Below, in pieces: positions 10,000 through 17,972 of a DNA stretch of 64,000 nt. Location of the stretch: the NCBI RefSeq assembly GCF_014842875.1, contig NZ_JACYXZ010000002.1:62001-126000 (forward strand). The letters run 5' to 3'. The position numbers and the translations under genes were made by a program. The number at the start of each line of letters is the position of its first letter. Within the stretch, counting starts at the first letter, position 1. The notes beneath the pieces are model-generated. The model searched no databases, was not told the DNA's origin, and saw only the letters and a program-made list of their open reading frames with translations. The stretch comes from Nocardioides donggukensis. GTDB taxonomy: Bacteria > Actinomycetota > Actinomycetes > Propionibacteriales > Nocardioidaceae.

Positions 10000-11133
10000 G
10001 TGAGCGAATTGCGCGTCCCGATGGCTGAGGAACTGGTGTGGGCCAACGTGGTTCGGCCCAAGGTCCCGATGTGCTATTTGGACCTGAATCACATCATCAA
10101 TATGGCCAAGTCGCTCTCCGACCCGACAAAGGCACCCGCTGGCTCTCGCGACCTGTACGACTCCGCGAAGCGGGCGGCAGACGAGCACCGGGTGGTGTTC
10201 CCGATCTCCGCCACCCACTTCCGGGAGGTTGCGAAGATCGCCGATCACCGGCGCCGCGTCGCGCTCACGGACGTGTTCGAGCAACTGTCTGGCTTCAAGT
10301 ACCTTCTCGGTCGAACTCAGATCGCGCGCCTCGAGCTGGATGCGGGAATCCGTGCCCTGTTGGGCGAGCCGACCGGTGACCCGGTGCCGCTGATCCGGCC
10401 CACCGTGGGACAGGCGTTTGGGATCGCGGGGACCCTCAAGGTCGGCGACGTTTCCGGCGCCGACCGCAGCGCCGCGGTGCGCGCACTGCTGGGCGACGAC
10501 AAGTACGACGAGCTGATGGCGCAGATGAACCTCGAGCTCGAACGGCATCTGCTTCGCGGCCCGGACGACGCCCAGCGAGCCGTCTTGACGAAGGATCCGC
10601 GCTACGACCCCGACGTGATCGAGCACGGGATGCAGAGCCGGCTTGATCGTGAACTAGACACCTGGCCCACACTCGACGCGCACCCGGACTTTCCGATGGT
10701 ACGAATCCGCGACGCAATCGCGGGTCGAGAGTTCTACCACGAGTGGATGACCCCGTTCTTGGAGATCCTGACCGACCGAGGGGTCGAGATAGCCGAAGAC
10801 CTTCCGACGCCGGAGCAGTTCGCTGCCCTGCAGGCCGCAATGCCGCACCACCAAGTCGCGGTCAGCATCAAGACCCGCTATTTCCGTAACCGCGAGCACG
10901 CCTGGACTGTTAACGACGTCTCCGATATCGACGCCGTCTCAGTCGCGTACGCGTACTGCGAGGCGGTCTTCACGGACAAGGCGGTGCGTGCCGCGCTCGC
11001 CGACTCGACCGAGCTGCGGTCGATGGGTACGTTCCTCCCGCGCAAGATCCCTGCGTTGATCGACTGGCTCGACGCCCGGCCGGTGGTCGCGGATCCGGAG
11101 ACTCAGGTCCTGCACTCGCTGGTCCATCGCTGA
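10000..11133 (+). CDS. PIN-like domain protein, solitary
   Basis: A 377-residue protein from the GTG at 10000; an ATG at 10021 is equally possible, as neither has a good ribosome binding site at normal spacing. The in-frame region back to 9802 is low-complexity and unlikely to be coding. Near the N-terminus MCYLDLNHI puts an Asp at the end of a beta strand, as in PIN nucleases. Near the C-terminus DVSDIDAVSVAYAYCEAVFTD resembles the distal acidic cluster of the PIN fold. The roughly 300 residues between are unassigned, so this would be a long, inserted PIN-like protein. PIN domains are metal-dependent RNases common in toxins. No antitoxin-like partner is adjacent. The assignment is tentative. 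Confidence 0.45.
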   Translation: MSELRVPMAEELVWANVVRPKVPMCYLDLNHIINMAKSLSDPTKAPAGSRDLYDSAKRAADEHRVVFPISATHFREVAKIADHRRRVALTDVFEQLSGFKYLLGRTQIARLELDAGIRALLGEPTGDPVPLIRPTVGQAFGIAGTLKVGDVSGADRSAAVRALLGDDKYDELMAQMNLELERHLLRGPDDAQRAVLTKDPRYDPDVIEHGMQSRLDRELDTWPTLDAHPDFPMVRIRDAIAGREFYHEWMTPFLEILTDRGVEIAEDLPTPEQFAALQAAMPHHQVAVSIKTRYFRNREHAWTVNDVSDIDAVSVAYAYCEAVFTDKAVRAALADSTELRSMGTFLPRKIPALIDWLDARPVVADPETQVLHSLVHR

Positions 11134-11268
11134 TCTCAAAGTGCACCACCTGAACAGGTTCCTGCAGGTCGGCTGCAGGTCGTTCTCCACTCGCTCGCGG
11201 ATTCGACCGGGGGACCATTTAGTGTCCAGATTGGGCCAGTCCGAGTCGGTACTAGACGGGTATACTGG

Positions 11269-11324
11269 GGCTGGAAGCGAGGGCGAATCTCTCACCACAC
11301 CGAGCGAATCGGTAGCTTCCGGCC
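11269..11324 (+). ncRNA. Candidate structured RNA (three-way-junction-like fold)
   Basis: GGCTGGAAGC (11269-11278) pairs with GCTTCCGGCC (11315-11324), allowing one G-U pair. Inside are two small hairpins, GAG/CTC and CCGA/TCGG, each with a loop containing GCGAAT. A TATACT box at 11261-11266 lies just upstream, although it is too close for a start site before the stem. No protein-coding frame covers this stretch convincingly. It matches no RNA family I recognise. Confidence 0.25.
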
Positions 11325-11368
11325 CGAGACCGTAGTAGCCGCGATGCCCCTGATCACGTCCAGAGGCT

Positions 11369-11385
11369 TCCGGTTCAAATCCCGG
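11369..11385 (+). other. tRNA T-arm-like motif
   Basis: TCCGGTTCAAATCCCGG has the invariant T-loop pattern GGTTCAAATCC of tRNAs, with a five-base stem carrying one C-C mismatch. No matching acceptor or anticodon arm is visible within 100 bases upstream, so this is not a complete tRNA. It could be a leftover attachment site copied from a tRNA 3' end, which would fit an island, or chance. Confidence 0.35.
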
Positions 11386-11465
11386 CGCATGTGGCGCCCT
11401 CCTGCTAATCGTTCGGCGCCGTGGGGAGCGGCGCATCCCAACGATCTCGGGTCCGCATGAGGTAA

Positions 11466-12062
11466 CTAAGCGGGACGTTTCACCGGACAGGTCTTGCGGG
11501 ACGCCGCGGGATAACGAACCTCGTGGGCTGGGCGAGTGCCGTAGCCGGTTCGGCTACCGGGACGGAGTCGCGGGGCGGGTGTTGAGGACTCTCTGGTCGG
11601 CGTGTCCGTCCTGTTGGAGTTTGCTGCGCACGGCTTGGCGAAAGCCGGATTGCCGTCCCTAGTCGCCGCGGCCGGGTGCGACCAACTCGACCAGGCGCGC
11701 GACCGGTCGGAAGGCGAGGCGCGCTGCCAGCGCCAGCGACGGGCGGATAGGAACGCGGCCGTGGCATCACCCTGCCGTCGCGCCGAGTCGATGGTGTCGA
11801 TCCCGACGTCGCACAACCTCTCGGTCAAGTCAAAGACGGCGCAAACCGCGACCGTCACCTCGTCGACAACGCGCAGAGCCGCGGCCGGAGGGTCCTCGGT
11901 GTTGGCACGGACATCAGCTGGCAGATCGGCCAGCACGGCAGGGTCGAGCGGCGCTGACACCACCACGCCCGGCGCCTCGAAGCGTCTGGCGGGTACCGGT
12001 TGCTGCGTATGTGCACGACGAACAGCCGGGGGGGTCCAGTCGGTTAGCGCCGCGCGCGGACC
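11466..12062 (-). pseudogene. Decayed minus-strand coding remnant, unknown
   Basis: The minus strand from about 12060 downward has a coding-like stretch (PLDPAVLADLPADVRANTED, then VVDEVTVAVCAVFDLTERLC) that loses coding character near 11720. There another frame briefly looks better (LAFRPVARLVELVAP), followed by a stop. I do not recognise the family. Together with 11134-11465 and 12063-12188, where I see no gene, this makes about 1 kb without an intact gene. Confidence 0.25.
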
Positions 12063-12188
12063 TCGCTAGCCCGGCGCTAACCGGCGAGCATATTCGAGCC
12101 GGCTGGTGGCCTTGCGTGAACTAGGGTGGGCGCCGAGTCGCACGGTCACCTCCGACCTCGTGCTCGGATGCAAGAGGAAGTGGCGATA

Positions 12189-14813
12189 GTGGCGACGAAC
12201 CCATCTTCGCGGACCGACCCGCGTGACCTGCTCGGGGAGTGGGGCAACTCCGCTGATGAGTGGGTGCGATACATCGTGCGGCACGTGCTCACCGGGGCGG
12301 GGCCGCTGAGCCAGGACGAGGCAGCGGGTGCCTACGCTCTCTTCCGTCAGGAGAAGGCTTTCGATCCGCGCGCGCTCCCAGTCGAGGAGCCGCTAGCCAT
12401 CACGGAGTCCGAGGACGAGGCGATCGAACCGCTTGCCCTGACCTCCATCTCGCAGGTGGTCGGGGTCAACGCGCTCGTCGAGGGTGGCGTAATCGAGCCG
12501 CACGCCGGCCTGACGATCCTGTTCGGTGAGAACGGCACCGGCAAGACCGGGTACTCGCGCATCTTCAAGGCGCTCGCCGCAAGCCGCACGGTCGACGTGA
12601 TCCTCGGTGACATCGAGGCAGCGACACCCAAGCCCCAGTCCGCGCTCATCACCTACACCCTCGGGTCGGACGCCAAGACCTACACCTGGACCGGCAACCA
12701 GGGCGTAGCTCCGTTCACGCGCATGTCGATCTTCGACAGCCCCTCCGTCAGCTTCCACGTCGACGACGACCTGGAGTACGTGTACGTGCCGGCCGCGCTG
12801 GCCCTTTTCAACCACGTCATCGCCGGCATCAAGTCAGTCCAGGCCACTATCGATCAAGCCGTCACGGAGCTACGGGCCACCGCCACCGGGCTCGTCTCCC
12901 GATTCCCGCGAGCAGCGAGTGTCTACCCGCTCATCGAGACCCTCGGCGCGTCCACAGATCTCGAGCACTTACGCTCCATGGCCGACACCAGCCCCGACGT
13001 CGATGCCCGCACCGGCGACCTGCGACGAACGGTCGCCGCGCTGGAGGCCGACACCATCAGCGCCGAGATCAAGATCCAGCAGCGCTTGGAAAGTATCTTG
13101 ACCCAGGCATCGCTGGCCGCCACCACCATCGCCGATCTCAACGTCGACGCCTACACCCGTGAACGCGACACCCTGCGCACCCTGCAGGAGGACTACCGCA
13201 CCTTCCGCACTGCGCTATTCGAAGCAGCCGATCTACCGGCTGAGCCCGATGACACCTGGAGCGCATTCATCGTCGCCGGGGAGAGCTACCAGGCGCACCT
13301 CGTGGCCGAGGGCGCCCACGACGCAGACCGCTGCCTGTACTGCCGGCAGCCCCTTAGTGAGGCCGCACGCGAGCTCATCGGCAAGTACTCGGAGTACCTC
13401 GAGGACAAGATCACCGCCGACATCACGGCATCCACCACTCGACTCAAAGCGCTGACCGCGCCGGTAACCGGCACCCAGGCAAGCGACGCGGCCGCCTTCG
13501 CCGCCGAGTACTCCGAAAGCACCATCACCAGCGCGACCGACACCGACACCGGTGCCGGCGGGTCCGGGGACGCAGGCGGCTCCGAGGACAAGCCTGCGTT
13601 CCACGTCGAGCTCGACCGGACCCTGTCGACCTTGACGCAACTGACCGAGCTGTTGAGCAACACCTCCGAGGTCAGCGGCACACTCACCGAGCACGCCGCA
13701 TCCGATGCCGAGACGCTCCGGAGTGCTCTGGGCGCCACCTCCGAGAGGTTGGCCGAGCTTCGGTCGCAGGCCGAGACTCGCTCGGAGACGTTGATGGCGA
13801 AGAAGAAGGAGCTGGTTGAGCTCGAAGCAGCGGCCGAGCTCGGCAGGTCATGGTCACTAATCGACGCTCAGGTTAGCGACGCCAAGCAAGCCGACCGGCT
13901 CACGCTGCTGGCCAAGCCCATGCCAGGGCTGCTACGCGCGGTGACTGGGCTCGCCAAGACGGCGAGCGACCAGATGATTAACGAGAGCTTCGACGCCTTG
14001 TTCACCGAGGAATGCGCGGTACTTCGTGCTCCGACCCTGAACATTGAGTTCGTGGGCCGTCAAGGACGCGCGCAGCGTCGCAAGGTCCTAACCGGTAAGC
14101 ACAAGCCCTCCAGCGTGCTCTCGGAGGGCGAGCAGAAGGTGCTCGCGATGGCGGATTTCCTCGCCGAGGCCCGGTTGGCCGGGATCACCGCGCCGGTAAT
14201 CTTCGACGACCCGGTCTCCAGCCTGGACCATCGCCGCATCAACGAGGTCGCTCAGCGCGTCACGCTTCTCGCGGAGACCACGCAAGTCATCGTCTTCACC
14301 CACGACATCTTCTTCGCCAGCACGCTGCTCAGTCTCATGGAGAGCAGCAAGCGGTGCGCCTACTTCCAGATCACCGACGAAGACGGCAAGGGCAAAGTCA
14401 CCCGTGCCACCGGACCGCGCTGGGACAGCCTGAACAACATCAAGAAGAACATCAACGAGACCATCCAAGCCGCAACCGGCCAAGACGGCGACGCGCGGGC
14501 AGCACTCGTACGCACCGGCTACGACTGGATCCGCGCCTGGTGCGAGGTGTTCACCGAGACCGAGCTCCTTCAGGGAGTCACACAGCGTTACCAGCCCAAC
14601 GTTCGCATGACCAACCTGTCAAAGATCAAGGCCGAGGCGCTCCCCGAAGCGATTGAGACTGTCAACCGGGTCTTCGAGGAAGCTTGCCGCTACATCGACG
14701 GACACTCCCAACCCCTACCGGCCCTGGGCGTCAGCCCCACCCTGGCCGGACTGGAGGCGCACTGGGCCGAGCTCACCACAGCACGCAGCACCTACCTCAA
14801 CGCTGGCAGCTAG
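12189..14813 (+). CDS. RloC/PrrC-like zinc-hook AAA_13 ATPase, probable anticodon nuclease
   Basis: An 874-residue ABC/SMC-type ATPase. Walker A is GENGTGKT (113-120). Coiled-coil arms surround a zinc hook CLYC with Cys382 and Cys385. The signature VLSEGEQ has Leu at 644, Walker B VIFDDP has Asp673/Asp674, and the H-loop FTHD has His705. RloC proteins couple such a Rad50-like ATPase to a C-terminal tRNA anticodon nuclease with an Arg-x3-Glu...His triad (established for PrrC/RloC). Here the C-terminal region has IRAWCE (Arg782, Glu786) and His839. The spacing to His is longer than the 32 residues in PrrC, so nuclease activity is inferred. GTG 12189 is chosen because AAGAGGAAG at 12172-12180 is a strong ribosome binding site; ATG 12168 and GTG 12126 are in-frame alternatives. 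No restriction-modification genes adjoin it. Confidence 0.75.
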   Translation: MATNPSSRTDPRDLLGEWGNSADEWVRYIVRHVLTGAGPLSQDEAAGAYALFRQEKAFDPRALPVEEPLAITESEDEAIEPLALTSISQVVGVNALVEGGVIEPHAGLTILFGENGTGKTGYSRIFKALAASRTVDVILGDIEAATPKPQSALITYTLGSDAKTYTWTGNQGVAPFTRMSIFDSPSVSFHVDDDLEYVYVPAALALFNHVIAGIKSVQATIDQAVTELRATATGLVSRFPRAASVYPLIETLGASTDLEHLRSMADTSPDVDARTGDLRRTVAALEADTISAEIKIQQRLESILTQASLAATTIADLNVDAYTRERDTLRTLQEDYRTFRTALFEAADLPAEPDDTWSAFIVAGESYQAHLVAEGAHDADRCLYCRQPLSEAARELIGKYSEYLEDKITADITASTTRLKALTAPVTGTQASDAAAFAAEYSESTITSATDTDTGAGGSGDAGGSEDKPAFHVELDRTLSTLTQLTELLSNTSEVSGTLTEHAASDAETLRSALGATSERLAELRSQAETRSETLMAKKKELVELEAAAELGRSWSLIDAQVSDAKQADRLTLLAKPMPGLLRAVTGLAKTASDQMINESFDALFTEECAVLRAPTLNIEFVGRQGRAQRRKVLTGKHKPSSVLSEGEQKVLAMADFLAEARLAGITAPVIFDDPVSSLDHRRINEVAQRVTLLAETTQVIVFTHDIFFASTLLSLMESSKRCAYFQITDEDGKGKVTRATGPRWDSLNNIKKNINETIQAATGQDGDARAALVRTGYDWIRAWCEVFTETELLQGVTQRYQPNVRMTNLSKIKAEALPEAIETVNRVFEEACRYIDGHSQPLPALGVSPTLAGLEAHWAELTTARSTYLNAGS

Positions 14814-14932
14814 AGGCGATCGCGGCCCGGCCGGTCGCGCGCCGGGCTGGGGGCTTGGTATCCCACCAGGTTGCGGCCCCACCCTCTTCTCGGGCTGGCC
14901 CCGGCCCGCCGCACATCCACGTCGCAACAACC

Positions 14933-15109
14933 TCATTCACCGCTCGCCGAGAGGGGGCGCCGCCGGTTGAGCGCAACCGGACCCCGGCCGACGACGACCC
15001 GAGTCACGGCGTCCCAGTTCGGGTCGACCGGCACAGGGATCAAATCAGACTTCGCGATCCACTCCATCTTGCGGACGGGCTCTAGCGCGGCATCGTCGAA
15101 GTAGATGAC
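14933..15109 (-). pseudogene. 3' remnant of a minus-strand gene cut by the IS481-like element
   Basis: On the minus strand a frame different from the transposase reads VIYFDDAALEPVRKM, then SDLIPVPVDPNWDAVTRVVV, to a TGA at 14933-14935. About 58 codons are present with plausible codon use. The frame loses meaning where transposase-like sequence begins near 15110. I do not recognise the protein, and no matching 5' part is evident beyond the other IS end at 16368. Between 14814 and 14932 I see nothing. Confidence 0.35.
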
Positions 15110-16271
15110 CTAGGCCTCGCGAGAGAGGGTCCTGCCCATTCCAGTCGAGGATCCTGATCTGGAGGTCCTGGACGAGCAGGATGACGCAGGTTCCGGCGTG
15201 GGTTCGGCCGATGCCGATGTGGTGCAGTCGGCTGTGGTGGCGCAGTGTGACCGAGCCGGCCTTGTCGACGCGGTCGTGTCGGATCCGCTCGTGGGTCTTG
15301 GGGTCGGTGGTCGGTCCCGGTAGTGCCTTGGGCATCGAGTCGTAGAGCGTCGCCGGGGTGGCCCGGTGGGGTAGTGAGCGGTGCGGGCGTCGGTGGTCGT
15401 ACTCGTCGGCGAAGAGGTCCAGGAGTGCTTGGAGTTCGGCGGTGCTGCTCGGCTGTACGGGTTGGGCGCGTAGCCACTTCTTCATCGTCTGCTGGAAGCG
15501 CTCGGCTTTGCCGCAGGTGGTGGGGTGGGCTGGTCGGGAGTTCTTCTGGACGATGTGGCGGCGGCTGAGCTCGGCCTCGAAGGAGTTCTTGCCGCCCTGC
15601 CGGCCGTGGCCGGCCAGTCTGACGGTGTAGACCATGCCGTTGTCGGTGAGTGTGGACGCGGGAATGCCGTGCTGACCTGCGGTTTCCCTGAACGTCTTGA
15701 GGACGATCGGGGTGGTGACCCGGGCGTGCGCGGACACGTGCAGGGCGTAGCGGGTGCAGTCGTCGAGCCAGGTGATGATCTCGACGTCCGCCCCGGGGCG
15801 GCCGTCGGGGCGGGCCAGTCGGTAGTGGGTGAAGTCGGACTGCCAGGTCTCGTTCGGCATGGAGGCTTCGAACCGGATGTAGGAGGATCTGGGTCGCTTC
15901 TTCGGCTCGGGGGTGATCAGTCCGGCCGCGCTGAGGTGGCGGCTGATGGTCGACCTGGAGACCCGGTGTCCGTGGTGGTGGGCCAGGTGCCAGGCGATCG
16001 TGTCCGGGCCGGCGTCCAGGCCGGCGTCTGCCAGTTCCTTGCGGATCCGCACGATGAGGTCGACCAGCTCGGGCGCGAGAGCACCCGGAGAGGTCTTTGG
16101 GCGACGCGAGCGCGGCTCGAGGGCCGCTTCGCCCTCGGTCTCGTATCGGGCCTTGAGCTTGTAGACCCAGGCGCGGTGGATCCCGTAGCGGCCGGCGACC
16201 TCGGCCGGGGTCTGGTGGTCGACGAACAGGGCGGTGATGACCAGGCGGGCCTTCGACGTGGGCTGCGGCAT
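15045..16271 (-). CDS. IS481-family transposase, C-terminus probably altered
   Basis: A 408-residue DDE transposase from ATG 16271 (MPQPTSKARLVITALFVDHQ). A leading helix-turn-helix (TPAEVAGRYGIHRAWVYKLK) is followed by an rve core with catalytic D in WQSDFTHY, D in LTDNGMVY and E in GKAERFQQTM. The stretch VDKAGSVTLRHHSRLHHIG is characteristic of IS481 transposases. The last 25 or so residues (after DPLSRG) do not resemble the usual ending and probably come from flanking DNA after truncation. Longer upstream starts exist but lie in the terminal repeat region. Whether the enzyme still works is unknown. Confidence 0.85.
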   Translation of the reverse strand: MPQPTSKARLVITALFVDHQTPAEVAGRYGIHRAWVYKLKARYETEGEAALEPRSRRPKTSPGALAPELVDLIVRIRKELADAGLDAGPDTIAWHLAHHHGHRVSRSTISRHLSAAGLITPEPKKRPRSSYIRFEASMPNETWQSDFTHYRLARPDGRPGADVEIITWLDDCTRYALHVSAHARVTTPIVLKTFRETAGQHGIPASTLTDNGMVYTVRLAGHGRQGGKNSFEAELSRRHIVQKNSRPAHPTTCGKAERFQQTMKKWLRAQPVQPSSTAELQALLDLFADEYDHRRPHRSLPHRATPATLYDSMPKALPGPTTDPKTHERIRHDRVDKAGSVTLRHHSRLHHIGIGRTHAGTCVILLVQDLQIRILDWNGQDPLSRGLGHLLRRCRARARPQDGVDREV

Positions 16272-16368
16272 GGCCGAGCATCGAACGGCCCTTGGCTGTC
16301 GCCGATGACTTGAGAGAGGTGTCGCCGATGTCGTGAGACATCTGTCGCCTATGTCCTGAACCAGCACA
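15110..16368 (-). mobile_element. IS481-like insertion element, right end unclear
   Basis: On the minus strand the element begins TGTGCTGG (complement of 16361-16368), followed by short direct repeats containing GGCGACA and upstream of the transposase, as is usual for IS481 left ends. I could not find the matching inverted repeat near 15040-15120. Coding-like sequence of another gene starts there instead, so the element is probably truncated at its transposase 3' side. The boundary at 15110 is approximate. Confidence 0.6.
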
Positions 16369-16389
16369 CTGTCAGCCCGACCAAAAAAT

Positions 16390-16423
16390 CGCCTCTGACC
16401 TGCGGAAACGCAGGTCAGAGGCG
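16390..16423 (-). terminator. Strong intrinsic terminator (minus strand)
   Basis: A perfect 15-bp stem, CGCCTCTGACCTGCG with its complement, is closed by a GAAA/TTTC loop at 16405-16408. On the minus strand it is followed by one base and a run of six T (complement of 16383-16388). It is placed to end transcripts from the DinB gene to its right and so separates the island from the adjoining chromosome. Confidence 0.85.
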
Positions 16424-16506
16424 GTTCTGGTTGGGACGTACGACGCCACGGCGTTCGTGTACCAGTCGTAGGCGATTCAGACAGCTACCCATTGCGGACC
16501 CAGGGA

Positions 16507-16983
16507 TCACGCCTGGCGACGGGCGACGAGCTGCTCGACCAGAATGTCGCCGTGCCCCGCATGCCGGGCGAGCTCCTGGACGAGGTGCGTGAGAACGAAC
16601 CGTAGGCTCACGTCTCCGGAGTGCCACCTGTAGGTCTCGTTCAGATCGCGCCCCGAAGCGATGGCCCGCGACCGCGCGCAGGCGTCGACGTACGACGCTC
16701 GGACCGTCTCCACGGTGTCTTCGTCGCCGAGCAGGAAGCTGTCGTCGACGTCGTCCGGCAGGGCCAGGTCGGCGCGCGGCACGCCGGCCACGCGGTGGTG
16801 GAACCAGACCCGCTCCACGAAGGTGGCGTGCTTGACCAGACCGAGCGGGGTGGTCCGCGAGGGCACCAGCCGGGCCCGTGCCTCGTCCTCCGAGAGACCT
16901 TCGAGCAGGCCGACGATCTCGTTGCGCTGGCGGTCGACCATGCCCTCGAGCAGGGCCCTCTCGTCGGCAAGCAGGATGTCCAT
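16507..16983 (-). CDS. DinB-superfamily (DUF664-like) protein
   Basis: A 158-residue four-helix-bundle protein beginning MDILLADERALLEGMVDRQR. Candidate metal-binding histidines are His52 (VKHATFVERVWFHH) and those in LARHAGHGD near the C-terminus, fitting the DinB triad. Many actinobacterial members are uncharacterised or are mycothiol- or bacillithiol-dependent S-transferases (family knowledge); the thiol is not shown here. An in-frame extension to 17025 exists, but the Met at 16983 begins the conserved first helix. The downstream terminator at 16390-16423 ends this unit. Confidence 0.7.
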   Translation of the reverse strand: MDILLADERALLEGMVDRQRNEIVGLLEGLSEDEARARLVPSRTTPLGLVKHATFVERVWFHHRVAGVPRADLALPDDVDDSFLLGDEDTVETVRASYVDACARSRAIASGRDLNETYRWHSGDVSLRFVLTHLVQELARHAGHGDILVEQLVARRQA

Positions 16984-17114
16984 GCGGGAGCCTAACCCCG
17001 ACGATGGCGCCGATGCCTGCTTCACCGCCGCCTCCTGTCGGCCCGACGAAGGACGCGGCGCCGTCCTGAGAGGGCGAGATCAGCCTGAAGGCGCCGACGA
17101 GCTCCAGGGCAGCG

Positions 17115-17834
17115 TCAGCGATCGGTTGCTGACGATTCCTGCCGCCGGTCGGCGGGCGCGGTCGCCTCCGGCCGGATACCGCGGATGAGGAGATACCCGA
17201 TCATCCAGAACTCACCGACCGACGCCGGAAGGGTGAGCCCTTCGACCAGCAGGCTCGACCGGTCGGCGAAGGCGTGGTCGACGACGCTGCTCAGCATGTA
17301 CCCGACGCCACCGACGACCAGGATCCACCCGAGCGCCCTGGGATAGCGCGCCGTGGTGATCGCGACCCACCCCATCGGGATGAGCCACAGGCCGAAGAAC
17401 AGGGCGCCGACCCCCCAGGCGTTGCTGCTCAGCTCGTACAGCAGGCCCACGGTCGCGGCCGCGTCGCCGGCCGGTGCCAGCGAGGTGTCCTCGGCGACGG
17501 CGACGGCCGTGGCCAGGAAGGCGGCGCTGGCCATGATCGCCACCGCATTGACCAGTCCGAACGCGGCGATGGAGACCGCGGCGACGTTGCTGACCCCACG
17601 GAACAGCTTGTAGAACCAGATCGCCGCCAGCGCCTGCGTGACGACGATCCCCATCTCCAGCACGACGCCCAGACGGGCCAGCCCGCCCTGGTCCTGGAGA
17701 TTCGCCAGCGTCGCCGCCGCGTCTGCGTCGACGTAGATCGCGGGGCGGACCAGCAGGAAGCCGAGGACTCCCGTGACGGCCAGGCCCAGGTACCACGCAC
17801 CCGCGACCCGGGCGGTCCTCACCTGGTCGGTCAT
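17115..17834 (-). CDS. DUF4386-type integral membrane protein
   Basis: A 239-residue protein with about six hydrophobic segments, starting MTDQVRTARVAGAWYLGLAV. Features usual for the DUF4386 family are visible: an early VRPAIYVDADAAAT loop, WFYKLFRGVS, and WGVGALFFGLWLIPMGW in the second half. Function is unknown. The ATG at 17834 is preceded by a strong GGAGGGG ribosome binding site immediately upstream on the minus strand. The much longer open frame reaching 18872 is a shadow of plsB and is discarded. It is divergent from plsB across a 138-bp gap. Confidence 0.7.
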   Translation of the reverse strand: MTDQVRTARVAGAWYLGLAVTGVLGFLLVRPAIYVDADAAATLANLQDQGGLARLGVVLEMGIVVTQALAAIWFYKLFRGVSNVAAVSIAAFGLVNAVAIMASAAFLATAVAVAEDTSLAPAGDAAATVGLLYELSSNAWGVGALFFGLWLIPMGWVAITTARYPRALGWILVVGGVGYMLSSVVDHAFADRSSLLVEGLTLPASVGEFWMIGYLLIRGIRPEATAPADRRQESSATDR

Positions 17835-17972
17835 GGCCCCTCCTGTCGAGGAGACGGGTGCTGTGCTCGCTGCTCCCAGCGTAGGGCTGGCGGCGACCGT
17901 CGACCAGTGCCCACGGGTGGCTCGCGATGCCGAACCCGCCACCGCGGGCGGCCGCACCACTAGGCTGCCCGG

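Noticed and set aside
11330..11400. Complete tRNA gene
   Set aside because: Only a T-arm-like motif is present; no acceptor stem, D-arm or anticodon arm can be paired around it.
12126..12188. Upstream start codons for the RloC-like gene
   Set aside because: GTG 12126 and ATG 12168 lack ribosome binding sites, while GTG 12189 follows AAGAGGAAG at good spacing.
15082..16341. 419-residue alternative minus-strand ORF over the IS481 transposase
   Set aside because: Different frame from the transposase, with Pro/Arg-rich composition and no DDE motifs.
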